A stretch of DNA of 64,000 nt from contig JAUZTG010000020.1 in NCBI GenBank assembly GCA_030734395.1, positions 1,674,001 through 1,738,000 of the forward strand, read 5' to 3'. Position numbers and translations under genes: made by a program. This stretch comes from Sarocladium kiliense (lineage: Eukaryota > Ascomycota > Sordariomycetes > Hypocreales > Sarocladiaceae). Below are positions 33,167 through 44,100 of this stretch, piece by piece; the first letter of the stretch is position 1; each line of letters begins with the position of its first letter. The notes below the pieces were generated by a model. That model did no database searches. It saw only the letters and a program-made list of their open reading frames with translations, and was not told the DNA's origin.

Positions 33167-34573
33167 CTAGTCCATCAGCTCATCCTTCCCCAGGAAATTT
33201 GCCATAGGATCGTTGGCGGCTGTCCGCTTTCGCCGATATGCCTCCATCTCCTCTTCCGTCACGCCGCTATCCATCTCGTCGCGGGTTGCTTTCTTGCTCT
33301 CCGGTTCAGTTTTCTTCTCCACCTTGGCCACCTCCTCGGGCTCTTCTTCTTCAGCCGGAGCTTCCTCGATCAAATCCACGCCAGTTCGTTGCCGTTCTGC
33401 TGCTTCCCATGCCTCCTTACCTTCTTCACCGGTACAGTAACTGTTTTTGATTACAGAGTGGCAGCAAGCGAAGCCCCATTTGAAATTTGACCACCAGCTG
33501 CCCCATACTGACGTGTGGTTGTTGATGTACACGTCCTCGGGGTATTTGGATTTCGCAGCCTTCTTCGGTGCTCCCTTGATGAGGCCAGCCTCGTCGTATT
33601 CCACGAAAGTCTCGGATTCCGTGATCGCCATATTCCGCAGCGCAGCAGGCATGGCCTTCTGATCTCCGCCGCCGTACTTCTCCAGAAGCTGCTTTTCCCG
33701 CTCTTGGCGCTTTTTCTCAGCCTCTTCCCGTTCCTTCTTCCTGTAGAATTCGCCGGCGGTGGGATTCGCTTGGAGATGCGTTGATGTATCGCCAGTCTTC
33801 TCTTGTGCTTCCCATGCTAACCGCTGTGCCTTTTCAAATTCGCTTGCCTCTCCTGACGCCTTCAAGAAGCCTTCCTCGGCATACAATTCTGCAGCTTTGC
33901 CGCCCGTTGCGCCGCCGTCCACCAGTGTTCTTGTTTTTGGGTCGTATTTCGCAGACTCGAGGTCGAGGTTGACAAGGTACTTCGCGGTGTCCTCTCGTAT
34001 TCTCAGCTGTCGCGTCGCTGTGCTCTGATGTTTGCTCATATCGTTCTCCTCGGCGTATTTGTCGCCGTCGGCCTCCTCGTCGTCGTCCTTGCCCTTCTTC
34101 TGGGCCATCTTCCTTAGCTCCTCCATCTGGTTGAAGTTTTCCACGACGTTGCTGTACTCTGACGCATCGTAGCCGTTCCACCGATCTCGCTTTGCGTCCC
34201 AGCCCATCTTGACATCCTGGATCACACGGTCTGGCTGGATGTCCTTGCCTGTGACCTTCGCGCCCCTCTTCCTCGGCCTCTCGAGGCAATCTTTAGCCTT
34301 GTGTCCCATAGCACCGCAATTCTCGCAGGCTCCTTTCCGGTATTTGGTGGCAGCTGGGCCAGCTTTGCGCCCACGATCGTACCATTGTGATTTCTCCTCC
34401 TTGTCGTCTCTCCGCTGATGTCTGAGGTAGTCGTTGTCGTCGCCGCCGTCTTCCGTGGCGTAAAAGGGCCGCTTGCTAATGAAGGAGGGAATATAGACGT
34501 TTTCTTCCTTGTTCGCGGCGCCGGCGGCACCTGAGGCGCCCGACGCGGGTCTTGGGGGAGGAGGAGGTGGCAT
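33167..34573 (-). CDS. SLU7: Pre-mRNA splicing factor SLU7
   Basis: Intronless, 468 aa. N-terminal Pro-rich stretch, then NVYIPSFISKRPFYATEDGG, and a CCHC zinc knuckle CENCGAMGHKAKDC (Cys83, Cys86, His91, Cys96). The Slu7 core follows: PDRVIQDVKMGWDAKRDRWN and GYDASEYSNVVENFNQMEEL. Further on are YLVNLDLESAKYDPKTR, YINNHTSVWGSWWSNFKWGF and YCTGEEGKEAWEA. The C-terminus is acidic and rich in Glu/Lys. Slu7 acts in the second catalytic step of splicing and in 3' splice-site choice. The ATG at 34573 opens the only full-length frame. Confidence 0.95.
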   Translation of the reverse strand: MPPPPPPRPASGASGAAGAANKEENVYIPSFISKRPFYATEDGGDDNDYLRHQRRDDKEEKSQWYDRGRKAGPAATKYRKGACENCGAMGHKAKDCLERPRKRGAKVTGKDIQPDRVIQDVKMGWDAKRDRWNGYDASEYSNVVENFNQMEELRKMAQKKGKDDDEEADGDKYAEENDMSKHQSTATRQLRIREDTAKYLVNLDLESAKYDPKTRTLVDGGATGGKAAELYAEEGFLKASGEASEFEKAQRLAWEAQEKTGDTSTHLQANPTAGEFYRKKEREEAEKKRQEREKQLLEKYGGGDQKAMPAALRNMAITESETFVEYDEAGLIKGAPKKAAKSKYPEDVYINNHTSVWGSWWSNFKWGFACCHSVIKNSYCTGEEGKEAWEAAERQRTGVDLIEEAPAEEEEPEEVAKVEKKTEPESKKATRDEMDSGVTEEEMEAYRRKRTAANDPMANFLGKDELMD

Positions 34574-36410
34574 TGTAATTAAGTTGACGTCGCCTTGTAG
34601 ACAGAAACTGTGTCGCTCTCAGAGTCTACTTTTGAGGGTTCGCGACGGCGCGCGGTGTCGATCCTGATGATGTAAGCTACCCTGTAACTCAAATCAGCAT
34701 GCTGATCTTGATGAAATGGCCCCTTCGATATGGAGGCAAGTGTGGCCCAAAGTTTTATTAGTCAACTTCGTAAAGGAAGTTTCCTGAATTCTAATAGATT
34801 GTCTTGAGCTGGCACCAAAACTTGCCCTCCATTGCCTCCGATGCTTGGCCGAAAATGACTCTATTACGACCACCCCGAGCGCCCCCGATATGGCTTTTCT
34901 GCCCTGAACACCCAAAGAGAATGCACAACAATTCGGAACGATTCATCAGTACAATGTCCTACTACAAACCCTACTCTATGAGTGACAACTCCATTGCCAG
35001 CTATCCCAGAGCACTCATGGCGGCAGCTGAACCTGGACCTACACTGAGCGCGAAACGACTATATGTGCTCCAGGCCCATGGCAGCATCCGTTTGAGGGAC
35101 AAAGCTTCACCAAGCTGCAGTTCCTGAGTCCTCATGAGATCGCTGCGGTGGGTGAGGGGCTGTACGTGATGTCAGAGGCTGCAAAACTCGAAGCTTTGCT
35201 CGCATACGGTCGTATGATACGCTCCCTGCTACGCGACCACGGCATGTCTTCTGACCACTCCGGACCAATTGTGAAGCCAATACTGCTACGATCCATCACA
35301 TAGGTGGGGGCTAATTGTCTCGTACAATTACACTGTGACCCTAGATTATCCAAGGACAACTTAATGCCCTGAGCGAGTGACATACAGTTCCAATTCATAA
35401 TCGAAGAGCTCACGCGCCGTCATTAGAGTTTTATGTGAATGGGCCTTTGCGTTCTATGGGGCTTCGGCGCCTTAGTCCGTGGCTCGCGTATCGTGGCTTT
35501 CAGCATGCATAACATCCACTCTAAGGAAATCCTCAAACGACCTGGACGCGAGGCCAGGAAGAAGTGTCTTTCAGCTAGAGCCAGGAATCATGAAAAGCGA
35601 GGAGAAGAGTAGGCTCTTCAAGAGCTCACTTGGTAGCCCGAGTCGCAAGATGGATCAATAGGCTATGCCAGCCTTCGGGGATGACTTCGCAAATTTCAGC
35701 AACCAGAAACCCGGAGCCAGCCAACACCCTCGGATGGGCTCGGTTGATGCGCCACCATCGCCCAGATGCGCCTGTAACGCACTGGATCCAGACCCAAAAC
35801 GGGGCCCTTCCATAGAAGCTTAAAACCATAATTAACATTAGCTTCAAAATCTTGTGTCCATCGGAATGGACTCGAGTAGGCCAACCCTGTGCCTATCCCT
35901 GTGCCTGGCACATGTGATGAGCCGCAGCTACACTCGAGGCTGAGATGAAGCCAAGCAGCGACATCGGTGCCTGCTGTCAGCATTGACGCTTGCATGTGCC
36001 TCCTCATCGGCTACCCCGAGCTACAACGTCAAGGTGCAGCAGCAACAGGGTATGCACAGCTCGTCACCAGCAAACGAAACGAGACAGGTCACAAGAGCTG
36101 ACCCAGGCAAAGCAGCTCTGGACCACCACAAATTGCCTCACGGTCCTGATCCACACGTTGGGTAATCCCTGTCAGTGGCAAGCCTTTCGCCGGTAGTGGG
36201 ACTCCCTTGGGTTCTCGTGCCGAGCATGGAACTCTTGTCACCAAGACTGTCCGAAGATGGCTTCGCGTCGTGGGATGAACATACAGTAGCGTCATCAATA
36301 GTGTGACAAAGAATTTTCCCAGGAAGCAAAAGAAGAGAGTGAGAGTGGATTTCGCCGGGAATAGAGCCAAGCAGACTGGGCAAAGCCTCCCTTGGCTGGC
36401 TGGCTCCATC
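34574..36410. other. Gene-poor region at the left of the accessory block
   Basis: 1.8 kb upstream of SLU7 and of the siderophore transporter. Apart from a possible frameshifted small gene (34954-35303), nothing coding is supported. Confidence 0.5.
34954..35303 (+). pseudogene. Possible frameshifted small gene, function unknown
   Basis: An ATG frame begins MSYYKPYSMSDNSIASYPRA and reaches SAKRLYVLQAHGS; a second frame then continues as HPFEGQSFTKLQFLSPHEIA, GEGLYVMSEAAKLEALLAYG and SLLRDHGMSSDHSGPIV to TAG 35301-35303. The two parts meet near 35080. No intron with good ends joins them. Both halves have coding-like composition, so a broken gene is plausible. No family recognised. Confidence 0.35.
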
Positions 36411-36419
36411 TTATCTGAT
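36411..36419 (-). promoter_or_regulatory. GATA-factor site (SreA/Fep1-type) 1
   Basis: On the minus strand the site reads ATCAGATAA (GATCAGATAA including the base before it). This matches the ATCWGATAA consensus of iron-responsive GATA repressors. It lies about 490 bp upstream of the siderophore transporter start. Confidence 0.65.
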
Positions 36420-36538
36420 CTTCCTTCGGTCATGAAATTCCTGGGTCAAAAGCTACTGTGGGGCAGAAGCGTCCCCTCCCACACTCCCACACTCCCACCT
36501 CCCCCAAGCCCCCCAAGCAGCACCGAACGGTCGCAATC

Positions 36539-36547
36539 TTATCTGAT
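36539..36547 (-). promoter_or_regulatory. GATA-factor site (SreA/Fep1-type) 2
   Basis: Second exact ATCAGATAA on the minus strand, 128 bp after the first and about 360 bp before the transporter start. Paired sites are usual for siderophore genes repressed when iron is plentiful. Confidence 0.65.
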
Positions 36548-36748
36548 GGGATTATCCAATGCCTTCCCTTCTCGCCAACTGCGAAGATCCTCGTTCCACC
36601 CACATGGCTTGACTTGGCGGTGCAGAATTTGCAGCGATGTGACCCAAGTGGCCCCGAGAACCCTGGCGGATGCCTGTATGACAGCGCGAGTTCCTACAGT
36701 CGCGTGCAGGGGAAGCTGGGGGCGATGGACCGAGAGCTAATTGACTTG

Positions 36749-36755
36749 TATAAAA
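36749..36755 (+). promoter_or_regulatory. TATA-like box of the siderophore transporter
   Basis: TATAAAA about 150 bp before the start codon and downstream of both GATA sites. It is well placed for a regulated promoter with a 5' UTR of roughly 120 nt. Confidence 0.5.
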
Positions 36756-36903
36756 TGTTTGCCTTCTTCCCACCCCCTCTCGTGAGGGATGCGACTCTGT
36801 TCCGATCTGACATCTTTCTTGCATTGGTGATCATCCACTCTTCCGAACTGACGGGTCGACTTGAGAAAGAAACTTGCCTTGGTACTTTCACCCTGTCTTC
36901 ATC

Positions 36904-38759
36904 ATGTGGGATCTTGGAGCAAAGGTCTGGGACAGGAGCCCTCCGCCTGCTGAGCCTGAGCACGAGGCTCCGGCGACCACTGTCGTTACCTCAGAGGATC
37001 CTGAGAAGAATGCCTCGCCTCCGAGGGACTCTGATGCGTACGAGTCGGATCACTCCAGCATCGATAAGGACCTTCAGGATGGTGTTGCCCGTGTCGAGGG
37101 TATAACTTCCGTCTGGTCCTTCCAGACTCTCATTGTTGTTTACGTCTTGTAAGTTAATTTTGAACGAGATTGCTAGAGGGCACCAAAACTAACTCTTTTG
37201 TTCGCAGCATCTACCTCATCTACGTTTGCGACTCCCTCCAGCAGCAAATCACCGGTGTCTTCCGCCCCTATGTCACCAGCAACTTCAACTTGCACTCCCT
37301 GACCGCGACGACCGGTATCCTCTCCAACCTCATCTCCGGTCTCGCTCGTCTTCCTCTGTCCAAGATCCTCGATGTTTGGGGTCGCGCTGAGGGCTTCTGC
37401 ATCATGGTCTTCATGCTCACCCTGGGTCTGATCATGATGGCTGCCTGCGACAGCGTCGAGACTTTCTGCGCTGCTCAGGTGTTCTACTGGGTCGGCTACA
37501 CTGGCATCACCTACGTTCTCGCTGTCGTCATTTCTGATACGACTTCGCTCAAGAACCGCGGTCTGATGTTCGGTATCACCTCTACTCCGTTCATCTTCAC
37601 CACCTGGGCTGGTGGTCCGGCTGCCGAGCGCTTCCTTGAAGGACCTGGCTGGCGATGGGGATTCGGCTCCTTCGCCATCATCACCCCCGTGATCTGCATG
37701 TCTCTTCCCATCGTCTTTTGGATCGCCAGCCGCAAGGCCGCGAACCAGGGTCTCATGAAGCCGCGTGCTGCCAGTGGCCGCACCGTCATGCAGTCCATCT
37801 GGTTCTACACTGTCGAGCTTGACCTGCTGGGTTTGCTCCTCATCTGCGCTGGCCTCTCGCTCTTCCTCCTTCCTGCCAGTCTCTACTCGTATCAGAAGGA
37901 TCAGTGGGAGTCGCCGATGATCATCTGCATGCTTGTCTTCGGTATCCTGCTCTTGATCATTTTTGGCCTCTACGAGAAGTTCGTCGCTCCCAAGAGCTTC
38001 CTCCCCATGGGTATGCTCTTCGACCGCACTGTCTTTGGCTCTTGCGTCTATGCTGCGCTTGCCTTCGCCAGTTTCTACATCTGGAATAGCTTCTTCTTCA
38101 GCTTCCTTGTCGTTGTCAACAACCAGTCAGTCACTCATGCCTCGTACATCACCAACATCTACTCAATTGGCTCTTGCTTCTGGGCCGTTGTTGTTGGTCT
38201 GCTCATCAAGTTTTCTGGTCGTTTCAAGTGGCTGCCGCTGTACTTTGGTGTGCCTATCAGCGTCCTCGGTGTCGCCCTTATGGTTGTCTTCAGGCAGCCT
38301 GACGTCAACATCGGCTACATCATCATGTGCCAGATATTCATTGCCTTCGGTGGTGGCACCACGGTCATCTGCCAGCAGATCGCTGCTACCGCCGCCGTTG
38401 ACCACGGTAGCATTGCTGTCGTCCTGGCTATCCAGTACGCCTTTGCCAACGTCGGTGGTGCTATCGGCCAGTCTCTCGCATCTGCTATCTGGACCGGTGT
38501 GTTCCCTGAGCGTCTCTTGCGCTACCTCCCGGAGGAATCCATCGAGAACTACGCGAACATCTATGGCGACATGACCGTTCAGTCATCATACCCTGTTGGC
38601 AGCCCGACCAGGGTGGCCATCACTCAGGCTTATGGCGATGCCCAGCGCTACATGTTGATTGGAGGAGCTTGCTTCCTGGCTTTCGGATGGTTCTTCACCC
38701 TGATCTGGCGTGATATCTCCGTGAGGCACAGCAAGCAGACCAAGGGCAACGTCTTTTAA
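36904..38759 (+). CDS. MFS siderophore-iron transporter (SIT family)
   Basis: Two exons (36904-37148, 37208-38759) with a 59-nt intron give 598 aa. The N-terminal 80 residues are hydrophilic (MWDLGAKVWDRSPPPAEPEH) and cytosolic. About 14 membrane helices follow, as in fungal siderophore permeases: IYLIYVCDSLQQQITGVFRP, YVTSNFNLHSLTATTGILSN, then LPLSKILDVWGRAEGF and FYWVGYTGITYVLAVVISDT. The protein imports ferric siderophores by H+ symport at the plasma membrane. The ATG at 36904 is the first in frame before the conserved start of helix 1. Two ATCWGATAA sites and a TATA box upstream suggest iron repression by a SreA-type GATA factor. Which siderophore it carries is not visible. It converges on the hypothetical gene at 39.0 kb. 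Confidence 0.92.
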
Positions 38760-39027
38760 GGCCTGGGGATTAGTTTAAAGTAAAAGTTGTGAAGATATGG
38801 AGTCGATAATTATAATTGCCCATTCATTTTTAATTGGCACTGGTCCTGAACGCAGCTAGCAGAGAACATTCCCCTGATTTAGTCCAAGTGACAAAGACTT
38901 TGCTAGATAGGAACTGTGTGCTCGTGACTTTGCTCATAGGGAACCGGGATGGACTTGATCGCCATAACTCATGCATCTGCTGCAATCTTTTCACACAGCA
39001 CGTAGCTGAGAAAAGCTTCCTCTTATC

Positions 39028-39654
39028 TCAAGATGCTGCTAACCATGTCGCACCTGCAGCAGCTTGGACAGTGGCTGTCTTCGACGCCCTCAGCATTCTC
39101 CTGTAGTCTTCAATCTTAGATATTCCCACAACCACCAGTTCCTCAACCGTTGCAGGCTCAAGCTGACTCCTCCATAGGCTAATAACCCCATTCACTTGAT
39201 CATCGTCAATCGTGACCGACATCACGAGATGCGAATCGTCCCTTAGCTCCCATGAAGCTTTGCCATACACAGCCATCCCTGTAGCTTTCCAACGTAAACG
39301 CTGAAGCTCGCTTCTTGGTTCAAATTGTCCGTCCGTCGCCTTGATCACGATCCTTCGATTGTCCTGGGCGAATTGTATTTCCGTCGAAGGAGGCAGGGAA
39401 TGGAAATCAATCAGAGCAACTGCGCGGTCTCCATCGATTGGAGATGTGACATCGCACTTGTCTCCCCAGGCTCCAAGTACAGCTCGCCGCTTGACTTCGT
39501 AACGTGGTACCTTGTCGCCTTTCATGCCTATGATTCGGCGATGACCAACGAGAGCGGTGTAGTTCAGCTCTAGAATAGGTTGCTCGCTGGTGCGTCGTGG
39601 GTCTGGTGTCGCGTCTACACGGATGATGAACTTCTCGAGCCAAGCTGGCGCCAT
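39028..39654 (-). CDS. Conserved-looking hypothetical protein (possible LURP-one/tubby fold)
   Basis: Intronless frame of 208 aa from ATG 39654 (MAPAWLEKFIIRVDATPDPR). It continues with a beta-rich body: HRRIIGMKGDKVPRYEVKRR, VTSPIDGDRAVALIDFHSLP, STEIQFAQDNRRIVIKATDG and YGKASWELRDDSHLVMSVTI, and ends in an Ala-rich tail. The alternation of short strands and the WEL and VEELVVVGISKIEDYRR end resemble small fungal proteins with a LURP-one/tubby-like barrel, but I cannot confirm this. The frame extends upstream without an ATG; the chosen start is the first ATG. No signal peptide or membrane segment. It lies in the accessory block between the transporter and the NLR gene. Confidence 0.6.
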   Translation of the reverse strand: MAPAWLEKFIIRVDATPDPRRTSEQPILELNYTALVGHRRIIGMKGDKVPRYEVKRRAVLGAWGDKCDVTSPIDGDRAVALIDFHSLPPSTEIQFAQDNRRIVIKATDGQFEPRSELQRLRWKATGMAVYGKASWELRDDSHLVMSVTIDDDQVNGVISLWRSQLEPATVEELVVVGISKIEDYRRMLRASKTATVQAAAGATWLAAS

Positions 39655-41137
39655 CTTGAAAGATCGAAGGGCGACAAAGGTGAGCTCAAAGCTAGGTTGC
39701 TTTAAAAAACTTTTAAAGCGCGTAGGGTGTGTTCTGTATCGTGCTCCGTATGTGAAGAGGAAACAAAGGCATGGCAATACTAGATATTAAGAGTTGCCCG
39801 TTATTTAGACTTCGTGATGGTCTCTGTGTCTCATCGTTACATGTAAAGCCGGACTGAAACTATCGAAAGCGTAACGTGCGAATATACGTTGTCAGGTTCA
39901 ATTTGGCAAGGGTTGAGCAGATGAAGGATTTAGCCTACAGGCAGGATATCAAGGGTTGCCCATGCCAAATCCTTGCGCCAAGCGACTCGATTTAGCAATG
40001 AAGCCAACCTCGAGCCAATTGACTGCATAATCGCAGGGTCCAGATCTGACTCGTGCTCCATTTTCGCCAAGTCCTGGTCCCTGTCTCAAGCAGTTCCATA
40101 GAACCACTGGACCTTCGAGCCGATGACCTTGACCGCTGCCGGCTCAGGGTCCTGCTCAGGCTTCTCATAGTGACGCTCTAGGGCTTGAGATTGGTATTCT
40201 AAAACAAAACGACAAGGTGCGCTAAAACTTTTGTCCAAGCGTGCCATTGGGTCGCTAATGGGGAGGGGCGTATCCAGTCGGCAATGCCAAAGCATGGCCA
40301 ACTAAGGTCGTCTTGGGATGAGCATTGGTATCCTCATCCGATGCCGAGAACCACAGCTGTCCCTGGGCAAGGGTCGTTTTGGAACCTCTTCCCACTTCGT
40401 ATGATCGCATCTGTACCGGCTTGTAACAAACCCCCTGAAGGTAACAAGTAGGTGCGTCAATATGATGTTAAAGATCACGGTGAGGGAACTCTGTCGTTCC
40501 AAGGGAATAGATCTGTCTAAAATCTCTTGCTGACATTAGTACTGTAGTGAACGAATCCCACCTGACCGGTGGCTTAAGGCCTACTGGAAGCGGATTAAAT
40601 GCCGTCATCCTCCGGAATTGGATTGCTGTACATCACTAAAGTTGAACAATTGGGTTTCAAATACGACAAATTGTCTAATTCTTATAATCGATGCTCGATA
40701 AGTGCAAAGCCAGCTGAACGGCTCCTCCATTGGGCTTTGCCTTGTCCCACAGCGTGGTAGCCGTGCATCCACGCTCTTGGACAAAAACCAGTCTTTTTAC
40801 TTCAACCTCATCGACGAATCGCTACTGTCGTCTTGCTTCAATGATGCACCATCACTCGCTTCACTATGCCTCTGTCGCAGTTCCTAGCGGTTGAGGGCAA
40901 GAGGGGACGGTGCTCGTGGGCGGCAGCATGACCAATCACAGTGCGGGAGCTATGGCTGCGAAGCAGCCTGGAGGCCTGCAGCCGATCCTGGTCAAACGGA
41001 AGTGAGGCTGAGTTCCCGACGACAAGAACAGAAAATGCATTGCTATCGTCTCATCTCGAAAGAGAACGAGCCCAGGATCTACCTCGGTCTGAATCTGCAA
41101 CGTATGCGACAATCCTCTGATTTAAGATGGTGATACG
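39655..41137. other. Gene-poor region upstream of the NLR gene
   Basis: 1.5 kb with only short frames. One minus-strand stretch (40086-40301) may be a gene remnant. The NLR promoter should lie in the right half. Confidence 0.5.
40086..40301 (-). other. Possible gene remnant
   Basis: Minus-strand frame ending in ALERHYEKPEQDPEPAAVKV and then IGSKVQWFYGTA, which reads like the C-terminus of a real protein. In the same frame the preceding 66 codons (40302-40502) are open up to an immediate stop. No splice model was found and no family recognised. Confidence 0.25.
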
Positions 41138-44100
41138 ATGAACAGGAAGCGGCCGCTGCAACTCGAAGACGGAGATTTCGACGAAGCGGCAGCCCTCAGG
41201 GCCCGCAGACTGCGTAGCAGTGGCGTCGACCAAACTGCGGGTGGTTTTCCAACGAGACGGCACTACAATGACTACAGAGTTGTCTGGATATGCGCTTTGC
41301 CGACAGAGCTGGCAGCGGCTGAGGCTATGCTTGACCGGCATCACGACCCCCTCCCACCGATCAACAATGATAACAATCACTACATTCTTGGAAGTGTAGC
41401 GGAACACAACGTGGTCATTGCTTGCCTCCCAAAGGGTGTCTACGGAACCTGGAGCGCAGCACATGTTGTCAGCGACGTGCGACGGACGTTTCCATCACTT
41501 CGGTGGGGTCTCATGGTTGGCATCGGAGGCGGTATACCCAGCGACAACAACGACATCCGGCTGGGGGATGTCGTTGTTGGTACCAAGGTCACACCATATG
41601 GTCCTGGAAAGGTCACTGGAGCAGGATTGCTACGGACAGCTGAGAGCGTTTTACCGGATGACGCGTTGCTCAAAGTTGTTATGAGGCTCGAGGCAAAGCG
41701 CGAGCAGAACATTGAGAAGGTCTCAGAACGGATAGCGACTATTCTCGAAGAAAGACTGAGGAAACTGCCCGACTACAGACATCCACACCTGCCCGACGAC
41801 CTGTTCAATCCAGCCTACACTCACGTTGGGCCGCCGTATCAGGACTGTCGCCAGTGTTGCGACTGCCAGTTCCAGACGAAATTCCGGCCAGCAAGGCCGT
41901 CCCAGAGACCCCGCATACACTCTGGAGTAGTCGCTTCCGGCGATCATTTGATCAGAGAGAGTGACGCCCGCGATGCTCTTGCGAAAGAGCTTGACGCTGT
42001 ATGCTTCGAGATGGAGGCCGCCGGGCTAATGCGCATTCTTCCTTGTTTGCCTATCCGAGGCATCTGTGACTATGCCGACAGTCACAAGAACAAGAATTGG
42101 CAGCGGTATGCTGCCGCGAACGCCGCTGCATATGCGCGAGAGTTGCTAGAGACTTTACCGGCTATCCATGATCGCGACATCCGACACAGCGATCTACGGC
42201 CAGAGAACAGTAGTGAGTTCCTAATCATATCAGACTTTGTCAAAGACCCTGGTTGCTGATCATAATAATCGTAATTCAGTGACTCAGAGTCAAGACGTCA
42301 GTCATGTCGAACGCCGGAAGCAAATTATCGACTCATTCAAGTTCGACCAAATGGATCTGCGACGAAGAACCATGAGGGCGAAATATCGAAGAACATGTCA
42401 ATGGCTGTTAGATCAAACCGACTATCGGGATTGGATTGATCCGGCCAAATACGAGCGACATAACGGGTTTCTGTGGATAAAAGGCAAGCCAGGCACTGGG
42501 AAGTCAACAATCATGAAGTTTGCACACGGCACGGAATTGAAGAGCGCAAAGATCCGTCAGCGCAGGAGCGGCCAGCCCGAACTAGTGATATCCTTCTTCT
42601 TCTTTGCTGCAGGCGAGGACTTAGAAAAGTCCGTGTCTGGCATGTATCGATCGCTGCTTGTCCAAATCCTCGAGGGTTACCCTGAGCTGCAGGAAGTCCT
42701 GGATGGCATGGTGTCTGGGAACTCAGGAGAGTCATTGTCTCTACCTGAGCTTGAGGACCTCTTCAAAGAAATGATCGATTGTCTTGAGCACCGCAATCTG
42801 ACCTGCTTCATCGATGCCCTCGATGAAGGTGGCAGACAAGACGTTGTGAGAATGGTTCGCCAGTTTCAAGATCTCATCGAAGATCGAGAATGCAACGGGA
42901 ACCAGGTACGCATCTGCTTTTCTAGCCGCCATTATCCCTACATCGAGCCTCGAATTGGCACACAGGTTATTTTAGAGGACCTTCCTGGTCATGCAAGGGA
43001 CTTGGAAGAGTACGTTGATGGAAATCTAGACATCCGAGACCCAAGTCTCCGAGCGGAGCTCAAGAACGAGATCTTGAGAAAAGCAGAACGGGTCTTCCTA
43101 TGGACTGTGCTCGTTGTGGATGAAGTCAACTCCGCTCATTCTGAGGGACTAGGACGCGAGGCCGAGCTACAGAGGCTTAGGACGTTGCCTCCAGACTTAC
43201 ACATGCTCTTCCGCTACATTCTCGAACGCCACCCGTCCGAAATGAGAACTTTCGTCCATGCTGCCGCGTGGATTCTCTTCGCAAAACGGAGTTTAAGTCC
43301 CGAGGAGTTCGACCACGCCCTTCGAGCAGCAGATGGAACACTTGCTCATTTGCTTCTTTCAGAGCCGGAGCAGGAGGATAGGCTGCAACGACGTGTCATC
43401 AGTGCCTCGAAGGGTCTGGCAGAAATCACCACAATCGCTCCTCATAGAGTGCAATTCATCCATGAGTCGGTTCGAGACTTTCTTCTCAAGGATGGAGGTC
43501 TCTTACAACTTTGGCCAGAGGCTACTGCTGGGATTACCCCCCAGGGTCATTTGCTTCTTCGTGATTCATGTTACAAATCTCTTCGGCAGCATTATGAAGA
43601 GATTCGTCGAAGACGAGGAAGGTCCTACCTACTTCACCCTCACCCATTGGAAAGATTTCCGCTCGCTGAGTACGCATGCTCGCATGTATTACATCACGCC
43701 AATGAAGCCGCGACTTATGTGTCTCAAAGTCTGTTCATGGCTAGCTTCACGGTAGAACATTGGATCGAATGTCTCAACTGGTTCGAGAAGTTCGAAGTAA
43801 GACGCCAACCATTGACAACCAGCCTTGTGTATATGTTGGCAGACCGCGGCTACGGGAAGCTCATTCGTCAACAACCACCAGGCCAACCTAAAGTGACTAC
43901 TGGGAGGTTCAAGCACCCTTTCATAGCAGCCGTTGCTAGCCATCATCTTGATGCTGTTGCAGCTTTGTTAGGACGGTCCTTGGAAGATTGCTGCAGTCTT
44001 GATATCTGGAGCAGTATTAAGACGAAAGCCAGCATTCAATCCTGCGATGGTCGAACGCCTACTTCGTGGGCTGCGCAAGAAGGAAGCGTCGACCTTCTTA

